64,000 bases of DNA from Zanthoxylum bungeanum (lineage: Eukaryota > Streptophyta > Magnoliopsida > Sapindales > Rutaceae), in the NCBI GenBank assembly GCA_019454045.1, contig SKCR01033453.1, positions 186,001 to 250,000 of the forward strand, in the 5' to 3' direction. How positions within the stretch are numbered: the first letter of the stretch is position 1; each line of letters opens with the position of its first letter. Positions 10,858-23,542 of the stretch are shown here, one piece after another. The position numbers were made by a program, and so were the translations under genes. The notes under the pieces were generated by a model that ran no database searches, was not told where the DNA came from, and saw only the letters and a list, made by a program, of their open reading frames with translations.

Positions 10858-13350
10858 TGTAACATCCCACTCCAAGAGATGCTACCGGCAGGGAATAGAC
10901 TAATCTATCCCCATGAGCCTCTATTTTTCTGACGATAATCTATCCTATAGCTATATCCCAAATGTAAACTCATACATAGGACCATAGCCCAATTCAAGAA
11001 CATGTAATGTAATTTAATACTTATAACAACAACCTAAATGTACTTCTCTTTACGACTTTGTACTGGACATTTTTTGTTTATTACAACGACTTATACAATA
11101 CTAGTGTGTGCATGCAACTCTGCTATGACTCTGACTGGACTGTAACTCTATACTCATTTTGTTGGACCAAAACATCATAGTGACTACCATCGGTATCCAT
11201 CCTCTCGAACTCATCCTCCGGGTAAACCTGCAAAATAAAGAATCTGGGAGTGGGTGGGGGTCAGATCGTTTGAACGACTTGGTGAGTGGATACTAAAAAT
11301 AACAAAACCATAAGAAAAATTCAAAACATATTCATAAACCATTTTTCATGCATGCATCATCAAAAACATATCAAACGCTCAACGCCCAAGTCGAGCGCAT
11401 AGACTAAGTGAGGAACGAACAATCCTATATCGATAAGGTAGCGAGTCACACCATTTCAGATGGACGAGACCCTAACAAGAACCCCGGCGGAAACATATGA
11501 TGAGTCATAAAAACATAAAACATGTAACAAGCGTCGGGACATAAACATATCATCAATCGATCATCTCAGTGGAAACATATAGATAGTTCAGAAATCATAA
11601 AAATAGTAAACAAGTGCTGAGAGGGAAATATATTATCATCATGCATATTCTTCATCAATTTAAAACCTCAAAACATGAAAAAATTTAAAGCATAAGTCAA
11701 GAAAACATAAAACAAGGCATCCACTTATTGTGTTATGGCAAATCGAGAGTGGTACGGTGTGGAGGATCATCGAGTATCCTGACGTCGATTTAAAGCCAAA
11801 ATAACGGTTATTTTCTATAACTCATAACATTTTCATATGGCATAAAAGAATATGTAATGCATGGCCTCTTAATCTTTATGAATATATGAGATATTTATGG
11901 TGCCTATGAATTTTATGGCTTAGGTTTGGAGTTATGCAAGTGTGATAGCAAAATTCCAAATTCTACCCAATCGTTGAATTCCTTTGCTCAATGGTTAACT
12001 TCGAAAATTCACTCTAACTAATTGGGATAAAATCTAAAGCTGGAATTTTAATAAAATGGACTTTCATATGTCTAGTTTATTTTAGTTTGTACGGATTTCA
12101 GTTTCAATTTCGAAAACTTAATTTCTAAGCCGAATTTCAGGGGTGATCAGGAAAACAAAACTGGGTGTGTTCGCAGCAGATCACCCAACTTCAAAAATTC
12201 TGATTTTTGGATATGTTATGTCCTTATGTATCTAGTTTATCAAGAATTTTATAGATCTTGATTCTAACCTCAGAAACTCAAGTTATAAGCTAAAATTCAG
12301 GGGTTATCCAACTGAAAAACTTGCACAGGGACATCAAGTTTCCTAACTTCAAAAATTCAGTCCGGTCTTATCTTAAATCCAAAAATTCTGATTTTTGGAT
12401 ATATTACTTCCATATGTGTATAATTTATGTAAAAATTTATGGATTGGCCAACAGGGGTCTAAAACCTATTTTATAAACCAAATATTATAACTTGTTCAGA
12501 TTTCAGTGCTACTAAGAGCTTACTGCCAACATATTTGCTCACTGCCCTATCCAACCCATTTGGTTCATCCATTATTAGCATATATTTTAACAATACAATT
12601 TCAAAATATCATATTTAAAACAAAAAAAAAAAACCAACTCTAACTGCCAAATTCAACTCCAAATTAAACCACTATTTCATTAATTCCATACTTCAACTAA
12701 TATAACTCTTCTCAAGATGCATGCTAACAACTTATCCCAAGCCATTTAAGCTAATCCGAACTCTAGGGTTTACAAGATGCGAAGGGGGGGTTTTAATTCT
12801 TTTGGTCAAAACTGAAAATTTGAGAAGATAGAAAGAGAGAATAAACTTACCAAGCTTGGAAATGTACTAGAATGGATCAAAATGCCTTGAAAAATGAAGG
12901 AAATATAAAAATTTGGCATGAGAAAGCCTCCCCTTTCATCCTCCATATTTTTCACTTTTGAAGATGAGGGAATAATGCCCTTTTTATAGGCAAATGGACT
13001 AATTTTTGTTTGCAATTGAGTGGTTCAAAATTTGCTACCTCACCCAATTTCTAGGGTATTCCCGAAATTACTGTAGCAGCAGTGGAAAATCAATTTTTTA
13101 TCCTATTTCTGATTTGAATTTGGAAACATGTTCAACGCGGAAGTTGTAGGTTCGGTCTTAGCTTTCCGGCGATATAAAGTTCATAAAAATCGAAGATCGT
13201 ATGAAAACATTACGGCCCAAATACTAAGGCCTATTCAGAGTGGTACCGAAAATGATTTCCATATCGGATTTACAAGGGATTTACCAAATGTCCGAAACGT
13301 AATTCCTCATACACGTACATGCTTGAAAATGATTTATATCATGTATCATG
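10858..13350 (-). repeat. G2 3' LTR
   Basis: Matches the right LTR (30660-31946) from TGTAACATCC onward. It carries about 1.2 kb (11870-13100) that the right copy lacks, so the right LTR has a deletion. The inner end appears to lack about 45 bp present at the outer end of the other LTR. It adjoins a purine tract complement at 13351. Confidence 0.7.
12060..12470. repeat. Degenerate 160-190-bp tandem unit in G2 LTR
   Basis: Two to three diverged units are marked by 'ACGGATT', 'ATAGATC' and 'ATGGATT' at about 12090, 12251 and 12438, and by the repeated phrase ATTCTGATTTTTGGATAT. It corresponds to the repeat at 50-400 in G0. Confidence 0.5.
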
Positions 13351-13360
13351 TCCCCCCTTT
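13351..13360 (-). other. Polypurine tract of G2
   Basis: The plus strand reads TCCCCCCTTT, so the element reads AAAGGGGGGA immediately upstream of the 3' LTR. This is the expected place and composition of a gypsy polypurine tract. Confidence 0.65.
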
Positions 13361-13539
13361 AAATAGGATTCATCCTCGAATCCTCTTTAAAATCGAAACT
13401 TGGGATCTGCTTAGGCTTGAAATTCGTGATATTTAGTATCTTACCACACGTTATAGGGTTCACGACTATTTCTAAACGACCAACTTCCAACAGACTATCT
13501 ACTCATAACCTTTGTCTCATCCACTATTGTAAGACACAA
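13361..13539 (-). pseudogene. 3' end of G2 internal region
   Basis: Short remnant between the polypurine tract and T1. By position it would be the tail of pol, but no integrase motif can be recognised. Confidence 0.35.
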
Positions 13540-15653
13540 ATGTTGGACGATGCTGTCATGGGCTCGCGGCCCGGTTGGGAGTACGGAGTAGGCCGCGGGG
13601 GACTAAACCGGAGAAATAATATGGAGTCGCCACCCGGTGTGAACCGGGACAAAGATTTAAGGCCGCACTCACCCCTCGCAGGGAAGACCTCAAACCATTG
13701 GGTTCAGAATGGTCCCTTACTTATGCCACTTGTAATGATCTGATTTGTGCAATAATTTAATTGAATCTAGCAACATACATTCCCAAGGGTATTCTATTTC
13801 TAAGCTCACATACATAAGTACAAGGCTCATATCTAAGTTTGCATATAACCTATGTCCGAATTTGCATACAACCTATTTGCATATAACCTATGTCCAAATT
13901 TGCATGCATAAAGGTAAATTGAAATAATGATAAACACATAATTTCACAAACGCATTACATTGATGATCATGGAAACGCAAATGGACAATGATTGTACAAG
14001 CATGCATATTAAAGAGAGGAGATTAAACACATGGTGTAAAGAGATAACTAATGAGGCAGTTGTACATTAAAATAAACGTGCAATGATGTGATGAAAAAGA
14101 TAGACAATGAAAGTGAAAGAAAAGAGATGCGATATATGCCCATATCTATATAGGACTTCGAGTGTCCAATTAAATGTATTTCACATTCAATCAAACATAC
14201 TTTGTCCGGCGCGGCAAAACGTCGTGGCAAAGGTAGCCCTTCGGCTTTCTATCCCTCAAAATAGAGGACTTTTAATCCAACTTGATTTGCCCATGCGCAT
14301 TGCAATATGATGCATGATTATGCAAAGAGATGACATGCAGAAAGCAAACAACGGAATAATAAAAGGCGCTGCGAAGTACTGTCATAAAGGTAGCCTTTTG
14401 GACTTTTCTTCTCTCAAATAGAGAACCTTTAGACCAACATAATAAGCCCATGCGCATTACATTACAATACATATAAGTAAAGACAATGATATAGGACTTT
14501 GTATGCTCGGTTAAACACATCTCACATTCAACCAAACACACTTCGTCTGGCGCGGCAAAATATCGTGGTAAAGGTAGCCCTTTAGGCATTTTCCCTCGAA
14601 TATATGACCTTTAATCCACCCTAGTTAGCCCATGCGCATTACATTACAATGCATATAAAATAAAGACAACAATATAGGACTTCACATGCTCAATTAAACA
14701 CATCTCACATTCAACCAAACACACTTCGTCCGGTGCGGCAAAACATCGTGGTAAAGGTAGCCCTTTAGGCATTTTCCCTCGAATAGAGGACCTTTAATCC
14801 ACCCTAGTTACCCCATGCGCATTACATTACAATGCATATAAAATAAAGACAATAATATAGGACTTCGTATATTCGATTAAACATATCTCATATTCAATCA
14901 AACACACTTTGTCCGACGCGACAAAGTATTGCCGTAAAGGTAGCCTTTTGGACTTTTCTTCCCTCAAATAGAGAACCTTTAGACCAACATACTAAGCCCA
15001 TGCACATTAATACACAAACAAATAATCGTACGGAAATTAAATGGCGGAATAATAAATGCGAATAATAAACAAACAAGATACAAAAGTAAAGTGAAACATG
15101 TGCCGTTTGCTCAAGTGGTACGTGAAGTTGTATCCCAAGTACAGACCGCACTACCGTCCATTCGGATTCGGCTACGGAATTTACGTCTGGGTTTCCATCC
15201 TATATACCACGAGAGACGACACATTTTCCCATCCATTCAAAGGCCACAACATGCATCCACAAGCGACTCTCATGCGAAGAAAATAAATAAAACAATTAAA
15301 AGATGAATGAAAATAAATAAGAAAAGTGCCCTCTGGTCTAACCTTTTAAATCGTCTCTCGGAAGTACGGTACATGGTCGTTGGAAGGGTTGATGCTCCAC
15401 AACTCCTCCGGTTCACTGGGTCAACGTTTTCCCTCGCTGTTTCGCTGTTTGGACCGCTGTTTTCTCTCCATTTTGCTGATGTTTTGCTAATGTTTTCAGT
15501 CACTAGTTTTGCGGTAAAAAGGCTACGGTTTTGCGATTTTTTAAGGGTATAGGGCTGCTGTTTTGTGCGGTAAGTTAAGGGTTTTAAAGTGTAGTTTTGT
15601 TCATTGTTTTATATGATTTTGGCTACCATTTTAGGGGTTTTTCAGGCAGATTT
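13540..15653. mobile_element. T1: unclassified repeat, left half
   Basis: Composition changes at about 13540 to a GC-richer segment with CGCGGCCCGG and GGAGTCGCCACCC words, followed by a 183-bp tandem array and a segment rich in TTTTGC words up to the A2 insertion. The other half is 25649-26740, giving about 3.2 kb without A2. The GAGTCGCCACC phrase and an internal tandem array are features I associate with large Tat/Ogre-type gypsy LTRs, but I could not find LTR termini or a target duplication. It could equally be a non-autonomous element. Edges are approximate. Confidence 0.45.
14147..15010. repeat. Tandem array, ~183-bp unit, in T1
   Basis: Units begin TATAGGACTT at 14147, 14490, 14673 and 14856; the last two intervals are exactly 183 bp. 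Each holds CACATTCAA-type, CGGCGCGGCAAAA-type, TAAAGGTAGCC and CCCATGCGCATTA blocks. The first interval (343 bp) contains a second, truncated unit at about 14370-14460 plus foreign sequence. The array is therefore about four full units and one partial. Confidence 0.85.
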
Positions 15654-17750
15654 TGTTGGTTATTATCTAGGTCCCAAGATCAAACAAGACATGAAAATCA
15701 TGTGTGAACACACCAACGGAGATAGCGGAATACTCACATCGATCGGTTGAGTCGATTTGAAGATGAATGAAGCCACAAAGCTCACTGTTTTGGTGGCGCC
15801 ACTGCAGCAGTTCGCTTCACTGGTTTGGGCAGTTTCGGGTCTCATTTCGATGCTCCAAACTCCGTCGGATGAGTCCCGCCTCATGGGTGAACCTCCCTAC
15901 CACCTTCGCAAGACTCGTAGTGTGCTAGCACTTGGATTTTCACCATGAAAACCCAACTCTTGGCTTCCCTTTGCTCACGTTTTTCTGGTTCAAAACCAGT
16001 CCACTTATGCAATTTTGGGCGTGAGCTATTGAGAGAGTTAGGAGAGAGAGATGTGTGTTGACTTATGTAAAGTTGTAAAAGCTTTTGATTATATATTTTC
16101 CCAAAATAATAATCAATTCCATTTAATTTTATCCAATAAATTTAAATGAATTTTGGAGCCAAAACCAAAAGTTTTTCCCTCCACTAGCTTTCACTATTCA
16201 CATCAACTTTAAGTCATATCAACTTTAATAAAGTGACATGTCTTTCAATCAATCAATCACATCAATCAATCACATCACTCAAAGTGACATTTGATTTGAC
16301 GCTTGATGTGACGAATGATTTGACGCTTGATGCGACTTGTGATGCCGCACTCGAATTTGAAATACGAATGCGCTCGCAATCACACTCGGCTGGGTTCGTT
16401 AATTCCAAATTAACGATCTTTCCGTTGCGTCGTAAATTAAATGAATACGCCTAGCGAATTCACTATTCACGTCGCTAACGAATTAATTCTAAATTAATTC
16501 GTTCGCCCGAATTAAAATCTAATTTTAATTCTGCGTCGAAATCTAATTTCGTTTATATATCGAATATATTAATTTACCGATTAATTCCAAATTAATCGTT
16601 ATCTCTCTCTAGACGATATTTTATCCTAGATAAAATATCTCCGTTATTAATCCTAGATTAATTCTCTCTCTCTTCTATATAATCCCAGATTATTCAAGAG
16701 TGCGAGTTGTGCGTCATCGGTGGATTATCGGGAAGCGACCCATGAGATCCCCAGATAAGTTGGCAGTAAATGCGGTCGTCGGAGTATCCGAATCACGTAC
16801 GTACAAAGTACTACATTCTACCGATTTACGAGACAAGGTCGACTCCTAGCAAAGCACCAAGTCTACCCAATTCTCCGGACATATCCATTAAGAATATTAA
16901 AGATCTGTATCAAGCGTAGTATACCAATGTATTGTGTATATCGGCCCAGTATCGGATAGTCACGTGCTAGGGCTGGGGCTGGATAAGTGTTTACCCCGTC
17001 CGAAGCACATATCGGATGCCTGGTAACATAGTCTCTATAATCGGATATTCTTGACCTGGTCACAATATCCCGATTGGTTGCGCAACACTCAAGAAAACTA
17101 GTACCGTATCCTGCGTGACATCATCTCCAATATGACTGAAGTGATACTTCCGTCTTGACATCACACCCAATACACTACGACTCTCTGATAACCCAAGTGG
17201 TGTACGCAGAACCGGTTAAAGCCCTGTACCACCAAGACCAAGTCTATCGATTATCATAAGTATTAGCGATGTAAGTCTCAGGTTAAGACTATACACACCT
17301 ACCTTGATTTCGGCCTCCCATAGACACATAGTCATAATACCAATGGGATTCCGAGGGGTCTATCCAGAGCGAAGCTGTTTTCCCGTACCATCGGTGAAAC
17401 ACGACCTCCTATCGCACTTGCATAAGTATCCAATACTTATATATATGAGAAATATGCCGTTGTGCCCTCACAACGCACACAAGTGCAATACTAGCCTATT
17501 CCGCATTATCGATGTCCAGTCTCGATAATACTCCGGCTAGGGATATTTAATGATTAATCCTTCGGGGACTGATACTGTCTCATATCATTCTCAGTCCAGG
17601 AACTAATCATAGGGACCTCTCTTCATTTATATATCTATGGTGATCTAATCACAAATGATGAGAGTGCAATTTCCTTGTCACATAGTTAATTTGCTACAAC
17701 AACACAATGATCTGTGCAAATAGTGACGCTATGGGTCATTTTGTCCAACA
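15654..17750 (-). repeat. A2 3' LTR
   Basis: 2,097 bp and nearly identical to 23543-25648. It contains the hairpin array (16396-16693). Small open frames here are duplicated in the other LTR and are not genes. Confidence 0.93.
16396..16693 (-). repeat. Hairpin array with 3-nt loops, A2 3' LTR
   Basis: Consecutive inverted repeats, seen on the plus strand as stem-CCA-stem or stem-CTA-stem. The first is TCGTTAATT/AATTAACGA (16396-16416) and the last ATAATC/GATTAT (16679-16693). Between them are ACGAATTAATT/AATTAATTCGT, GAATTAAAAT/ATTTTAATTC, CGAAAT/ATTTCG, CGATTAATT/AATTAATCG and GATATTTTATC/GATAAAATATC. Stems differ; the loop is almost constant. Confidence 0.85.
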
Positions 17751-17759
17751 ATCTCCCAC
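17751..17759 (-). other. Polypurine tract of A2
   Basis: The plus strand reads ATCTCCCAC, so the element reads GTGGGAGAT directly before the 3' LTR, the usual copia polypurine tract. A1 has AATGGGAGAA in the same place. Confidence 0.85.
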
Positions 17760-20700
17760 TTGGCACATAGCCAGTCACTCAAGTGTCCCACACCCGAACT
17801 ATGTACGGTTCGCTCAAATTGCTGAGGAAAGGTTTTCGTCAGCGGATTTGTTTGATTATCGTTTGACGCGATTTATACGATCATCACACACGCCACGATG
17901 TATGATCCGAACAAATCAGATGATATGGAAGTATATATCTGGATCGTCGATGAGACCTTTAATTCCTTAACATGTGCTGACGCCTAGCTCAGTTGCTAAC
18001 ATAACTATATCTAATCTAATTAGATTTATTTTCGATCCAAATGGCTTCTATTGCTGCCTCAGCTGCAGCAATAATCCGCATTTGTTGTTTATTCGGCAAC
18101 AGTTATCTTGCTCGGAATATTTCCAGCTCACTGTCCCGTTATTCAAACTTTATAGTATCTCAGTATTTAATTATTTGGAAACTTGCAGCAGTGATCCCAG
18201 TCACTTCAAGTTGTCCTTCTCCATAGTTTAAGACAACATCTTTAGTTCTCTCAGATACTAACAGATGTTCTTAACTTCAATCCAGTGACTATCACTGGAT
18301 TGACCCGATTGTGACTTCATATGCTCGAAGCGTATGAGACACCCTATCAAGTACATTTTAAATGTACAATTTCCCAGAGAGTGTGTTAACAACTCCAAAT
18401 CTATCCCAGTAGATCTTTATTCCTTGAATAAAGGTTGTTACTCCCCAGAATTCTACGGAGAATTTCTATGAAAGAATATCTATGAAAGCCAAGCTTTCAT
18501 CAATTGCTATATGGGAATTTAACTGTCAGTGCGCTTCACTAACCTCCTTATATACACAAGAATTATTTCGTTTTGAGTCAAATCATAAACCATTATGATT
18601 ATTTCAAAACGTCAGTTCCAAGAACCTTATGCTTGCATTAATCCAAACATGGATCGAAAACCCGCAAACCTTGTTTGTCGGTTATTCAAAATCGTCAGGA
18701 TGTTGTAAACATCCTCCAAAAGGTTTCCTTTTCAGGAAAGCGATTTTGATCTTACAACTGACACATTTCATAAATGAAATACGCAATTATCAACAAGCAT
18801 CTTCAAAATGGATTTACCATGGCAACAGGTAAAAGGTTGAACCGTTATTAACACAATGTTGATAACTATACCTTTCCGTCAAAAGCCCAGCTTTGTACGT
18901 TGGTATGTTGCCTTCCATGTATGTCTTCCTTGAAGACGTTTAATGTACCAATAGGCACAATGCCTTATGGTAATCAACTAGTATCTAAAACTTGTTGATA
19001 CATGGAATCCATTTTGAACGTCATGGACACTTGTAATGAGGGAGTCGATACCTCGTATCACTTCCTCAAAACGTAGTCGATGGATATACCTCATAAGATT
19101 GACATCTTATGAGGTTAGATCAGAAACCCATACCCTAGGTTGTTTTCTGACTCTATCCGATCTACGAAGTTCTTGTGTATTTGAAGATTAATGGTATAGA
19201 TTCATCATAGATGAACTATTTGTGTTCCATTAGGACTTCGTGCCTTGAACAGTATTACTCCGATTTTCATCGAGTATCACTATCCTCCCACTGACCACTG
19301 CATATCGGTATTCCTCTCAGGAAAAACCGCATGGTGAGCAACAATCACTGTTCTCATGTGAGATTTACAAGTACTATACTTAGGTTTCCTGAGGATAACC
19401 TATATTGGCACTTATCCAATTTGGGTCCTTAGTTTGGTATCATCTAAACGTTATGCCTGGCATACCCAAATTATCAGGAATGAGAAAACCTGTTTCTTTC
19501 CTATCATATCCTATATGATATGTCAAACAGATTATATGGAACCTTATTCTAAATAAGTTTTGCACTGTTAATACATATCCTATTGAAGGAAACAGTAGCT
19601 CAGAGCGACTCGTGATAAACCTTATCATGTCCAACAAAATTCGGTTTTTAGTTCGGACACACCGTCTAACTGACGTGTCTCGGGAGGAGTCCTCATTGAA
19701 AGAATACCATACTCTTTCATGTACGTATGAAACTTACTGCTTAAGTATTTTTCATTACGGTCTTACCGTGGCGGAATAATACTATACCCGATCTGTTTAT
19801 TTACTTCGTGTCGAAACTTCAAAAGTTTCCGATCTGTGTTCTTCAAAAGCAACACATAACCATAACGTGATGCTACATCCGTCAAGGTCACGAAATATTC
19901 ATGTTCACATCTAGTCTAGCTAGATATGGGCCCACTAACTTCACCATGAATAGGGCTAACAGATCGGTGGCCCTTTACTATTACCAAGTAAATAGTATTT
20001 TAAGTACTTTACCTAATAAACTAGATTCGCAGACCTTATTTGAATAGTCAAATCAGTCCTAGTACCCACTCTTCAAAATGTGGATATAGGAGTCTCGTTT
20101 AATTGTGTCCTAGACAACAATGCCACAAATAAGTCTCTATTGATCAAATCAATTTGAGCTATTTATTTTTCATTTTATATGTTTGAGATTTTATTATATT
20201 CAAAAATAAATTATGTTATTCACATCTAATGTGTTTATCTCAGTATCATCTTTATATAATAAAACACTTTAGTGTTCTAGAATATAAAGGTTTATCCGCA
20301 ACGGATTATACACTGATATAGAGATAATGTCTCTAGTCAAACTAGTTACATTATAACAGTTCCTAATTTAAGTACATACCCAAAGGGTAGTTCCTAAACT
20401 TAGGTATCTACGGTCGAAACAGCGACTGTCGTCCCGTTTCCGATTTGTAGAGAAATCTCGGCTTGAAGTCAGTATCCAGCTCATAGCGGATTCTGAACAT
20501 CAATACATATATTTTAATGTACCACACTAAGTATTTAAAATCCAATTTCAATACTAGTAGTGAACATAACTTTGACAAATATTTTAAAGTCAGAGTCTCG
20601 CCCTTTCTTTAATTCCTTCGTGTCTTCCATATCCAAATGGTAGTCACTTTGGGATATGTCAATTATCATTTCAATATTTCACAAACCTTTGGCCAAGCCT

Positions 20701-20780
20701 TGGGTTTCGGAATATCGAAATGATGTGCACCTTGTGCAACATGCCCAATTGCAAACTTTGACTTTTCTCCACTAGAATAG
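17760..20780 (-). pseudogene. A2 decayed copia gag-pol
   Basis: Pieces occur in copia order when read on the minus strand. A gag-tail-like stretch lies at about 20590-20780. Integrase follows at 19440-19690, where a frame holds LLDMIRFITSRSELLF and resembles the copia integrase segment before the 'nrvpsks' motif. The reverse-transcriptase start is at about 19050-19150 and an FGL-QA-GSWN-like RT motif at about 18620-18650. RNase H lies at 17830-18310, with an AAAEAAIEAIW-like run. Stops and frameshifts are dense. Two stops (minus-strand TAG at 18258-18260 and 18016-18018) and one frameshift are shared with A1. Confidence 0.75.
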
Positions 20781-23529
20781 TCAATTAATTCTCAAGAATT
20801 ATTAATTGCAACTTAATACTTTAAATCTAAAGATAGATTTATGATAAGTATATTAATTAAGCACTAAAGTCATCATCACATAAATCTTCCAAAGATTTTA
20901 TGCTCTACTTATTTGCTTAATTATGGGCCTAGTTATAACAAGTTATTTTATCCAATAAAGTAACCTATTGTTTATTCCCAATATGAAAATTAAATCATTT
21001 AAAACATTTAATCCAAGGATTATATATTTTAAATATTCAACTTTTCAATTCTTTCTTGATTTCAATAGTCCAACTATTTAATCAATTTAATAAGGTACTA
21101 TTTATTATAATGATTACAATAATCCAATTATTTAATCAACTATAATTTTAATTCAATTATATTGATTACTATAATCCAATTATAAAATCAACTATATATC
21201 GAATGAGTTTGTATATAGTCCAACTATATATATATTTTAAAACAACATAAAATATTAGTCCAACTAATACTTTAATTAATATGACGAGTAAAATAGATGA
21301 GCGCGTTTAGCGAGTATTCAAACGAATGTTGCAAATTCAATACTTGCCTCCCACTATTTTTCGTCGAGCCTCTAACCCTCTGTCGAGTACTCGGGAAACC
21401 GTGTTTCCTAGTGGGCTAGGATCCCGTTAAATATCACACAATCTTGACTTTGGCCAACAAATTGTATGATAATTAACTAGGTAGATCTCGAAGATCAATT
21501 GGATATCATCCAACTCCTAGATCCAGTAGGTGGACATCCAAGTCCCAACATATATCTTATATATGCCTATACATCGAATGTATAGCCTAACCTTTTTCCT
21601 CTGAATCAACTAGGCTTGGCTTTGGCACAACAAACCTAGTGATCCCAGTCAAGCGCGGACCCATTGACATGGAAGCTTCGTAATCAATGTCAATGGACAA
21701 GAAGTGGTCTTGACTTTGGCCAACAAACCACAACTTGGACACGACACCGATATGGAACAAAGCCTCGTGATTATAAAACACATCTTTGACGGACAAGGGC
21801 TTGACTTTGGCCAACAACCCCTGCCAATCTCGGATCTTGAGTAAGAATCACTCAATGGAAGGAAAATAAATGCTGATATTTAACGAGGGGTTTTTCGCGT
21901 GCAAATTGGCTACCAATTTAATTATCTTTGTTAAGGTCTCATCATCATACACCCTTAAACATGCATTCTAAACACATAATAAAGCGAGTATGAAAATAAA
22001 TAATAATGATATGCGGATGGATACTTTACACATTGATCCTAGATCAAATCTCTCCATTCTCACTCAAGCTAGCACTTGTATTACTTCTACCCGTTACACT
22101 ACACTTCTAAAGAAACCTCATTTACATGGAGGGGAATAGGTGAGAAGAGAATACAAAGAGAAGAATGAAGGTGATAAGGCTGGACACGCAGGTCCAATTT
22201 AATAAATCGAATTTATTACAACAATTTCTAAAATTGCCCACCCATCTAATATCCATCCGATATACATTATTCATACAACACAACCACGTATTCACACACA
22301 TAAGCATGCTATCAATCAATCTAATCAAATTAATTAATCTGATAATTAAGTGATCATCCAATGTTCAAACAACGATTTGATTTTGTTCGAGTCCAAACTC
22401 GTTTTGCGAATAAGTACTCAAAGTACGAATTCATGAATTAAATTAAACTACATAATTAAATCTAATTTAACATGTATTTACTACTAATTCACTATTCAAT
22501 TCCAAATTAAATATTACACTTTTATTTAATAAACCTTTTACGATTTAAATTCCAAATTTAATCGTAACGCGTCTCAAAGACCGATTAACGTCCAACGTCA
22601 ATTCAATTAAGGTCCAATGGGCTTTAATTGATTTCTTAAGGCGTGGACTTTTGGTCAACTCGGGTCAAACCGATAACCAAAGTCCAATCCGGGATTTACC
22701 CCATAAGCCCATAAATCAATCTTGGCCCATTAGGCCCAATTGAACTTTAAGGTTCATTAATCGCATTTGGGCTTTATGGTTAAGGTTTTGGGCCCAATTG
22801 GATCCAATCCATTTGTCCTAAACCCAACTTGATAAAATCAAGCCAATAGGCCCAAATAAAACATTAGAAGCCCAAATCCAATTTAAGCCTAAATAATTAA
22901 ATTTCATGAATCCAATTCCGCAATTTAATTATCTAAAGTGCATTACATGATTAATCAACTAAATCACATTTCCCAAAACACTAAATTAGTCCAATTAATC
23001 ATACTCAATTCATTATATATGTCCAACACACAAATGAAAAATCAAAACCCATTTACATGCTTCAAAGCTCTCGGCCAAGGAGGGATTTTGTGTCCGATTT
23101 GGTTTCAATCCAATCGAACCCACAATCGACATCAAATCACCATCCACTTTGATTTCATACGCATCCAATGTCACAAAATCAAAATCACCAAGACATTAGG
23201 GCAATAATTCCAATTCGGCCAAGGTGAAAATTTTGGGGATTTATGTTCAATTAAAATCCAATCCAATTCGTCTTAAATCAACATCATCCGACATGATTCT
23301 AACTTCATCCAATGAATCAAAATCAAAAAATTCCAAGAATCCAAAATTCACATACCCATTCGGCCAACTCATAAATTGGGCAAAATTGATCCAATCACAT
23401 TTTGTTGAAATTGATCAATCAATCTTCAATATAACATATACAGCATGCTCAAACAGCCAATTTTATCAAATCATGCTCAAATACAAAATACCCAATTTAA
23501 GCCCTACATTTTCATGCTTGAACCTAAGT
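20781..23529 (-). other. A2 long leader (5' untranslated region)
   Basis: About 2.7 kb between the primer-binding site and gag with no recognisable coding region. It is AT-rich and contains four copies of an 18-bp motif (21443-21817), more CCA/CTA-loop hairpins (for example near 22440-22570) and many 'cccaat/gggctt' words. The same layout is found in A1 at 53407-55980. Confidence 0.6.
21443..21817 (-). repeat. Four dispersed copies of CTTGACTTTGGCCAACAA in A2 leader
   Basis: Copies start at 21443, 21615 (diverged), 21709 and 21800; intervals are 172, 94 and 91 bp. The A1 leader has the reverse complement at 54971, 55072, 55156 (diverged) and 55331, with intervals 101, 84 and 175. Order, spacing and the identity of the diverged copy match, so the arrangement is ancestral to both insertions. 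Confidence 0.85.
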
Positions 23530-23541
23530 CTCTTGATGCCA
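23530..23541 (-). other. Primer-binding site of A2
   Basis: The plus strand reads CTCTTGATGCCA, so the element reads TGGCATCAAGAG. This is a diverged initiator tRNA-Met complement one base inside the 5' LTR edge. A1 reads TGGTATCTATGAGC at the same position. Confidence 0.75.
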
Positions 23542-23542
23542 T

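Noticed and set aside
13623..13650. Possible tRNA-like fold around CACCCGGTGTGAACCGGG
   Set aside because: There is an inverted repeat, but no acceptor/anticodon arrangement of a tRNA and no A/B box pair.
15091..15306. Overlapping 71- and 62-codon frames in T1
   Set aside because: Two frames open in the same stretch with no recognisable motif; likely chance.
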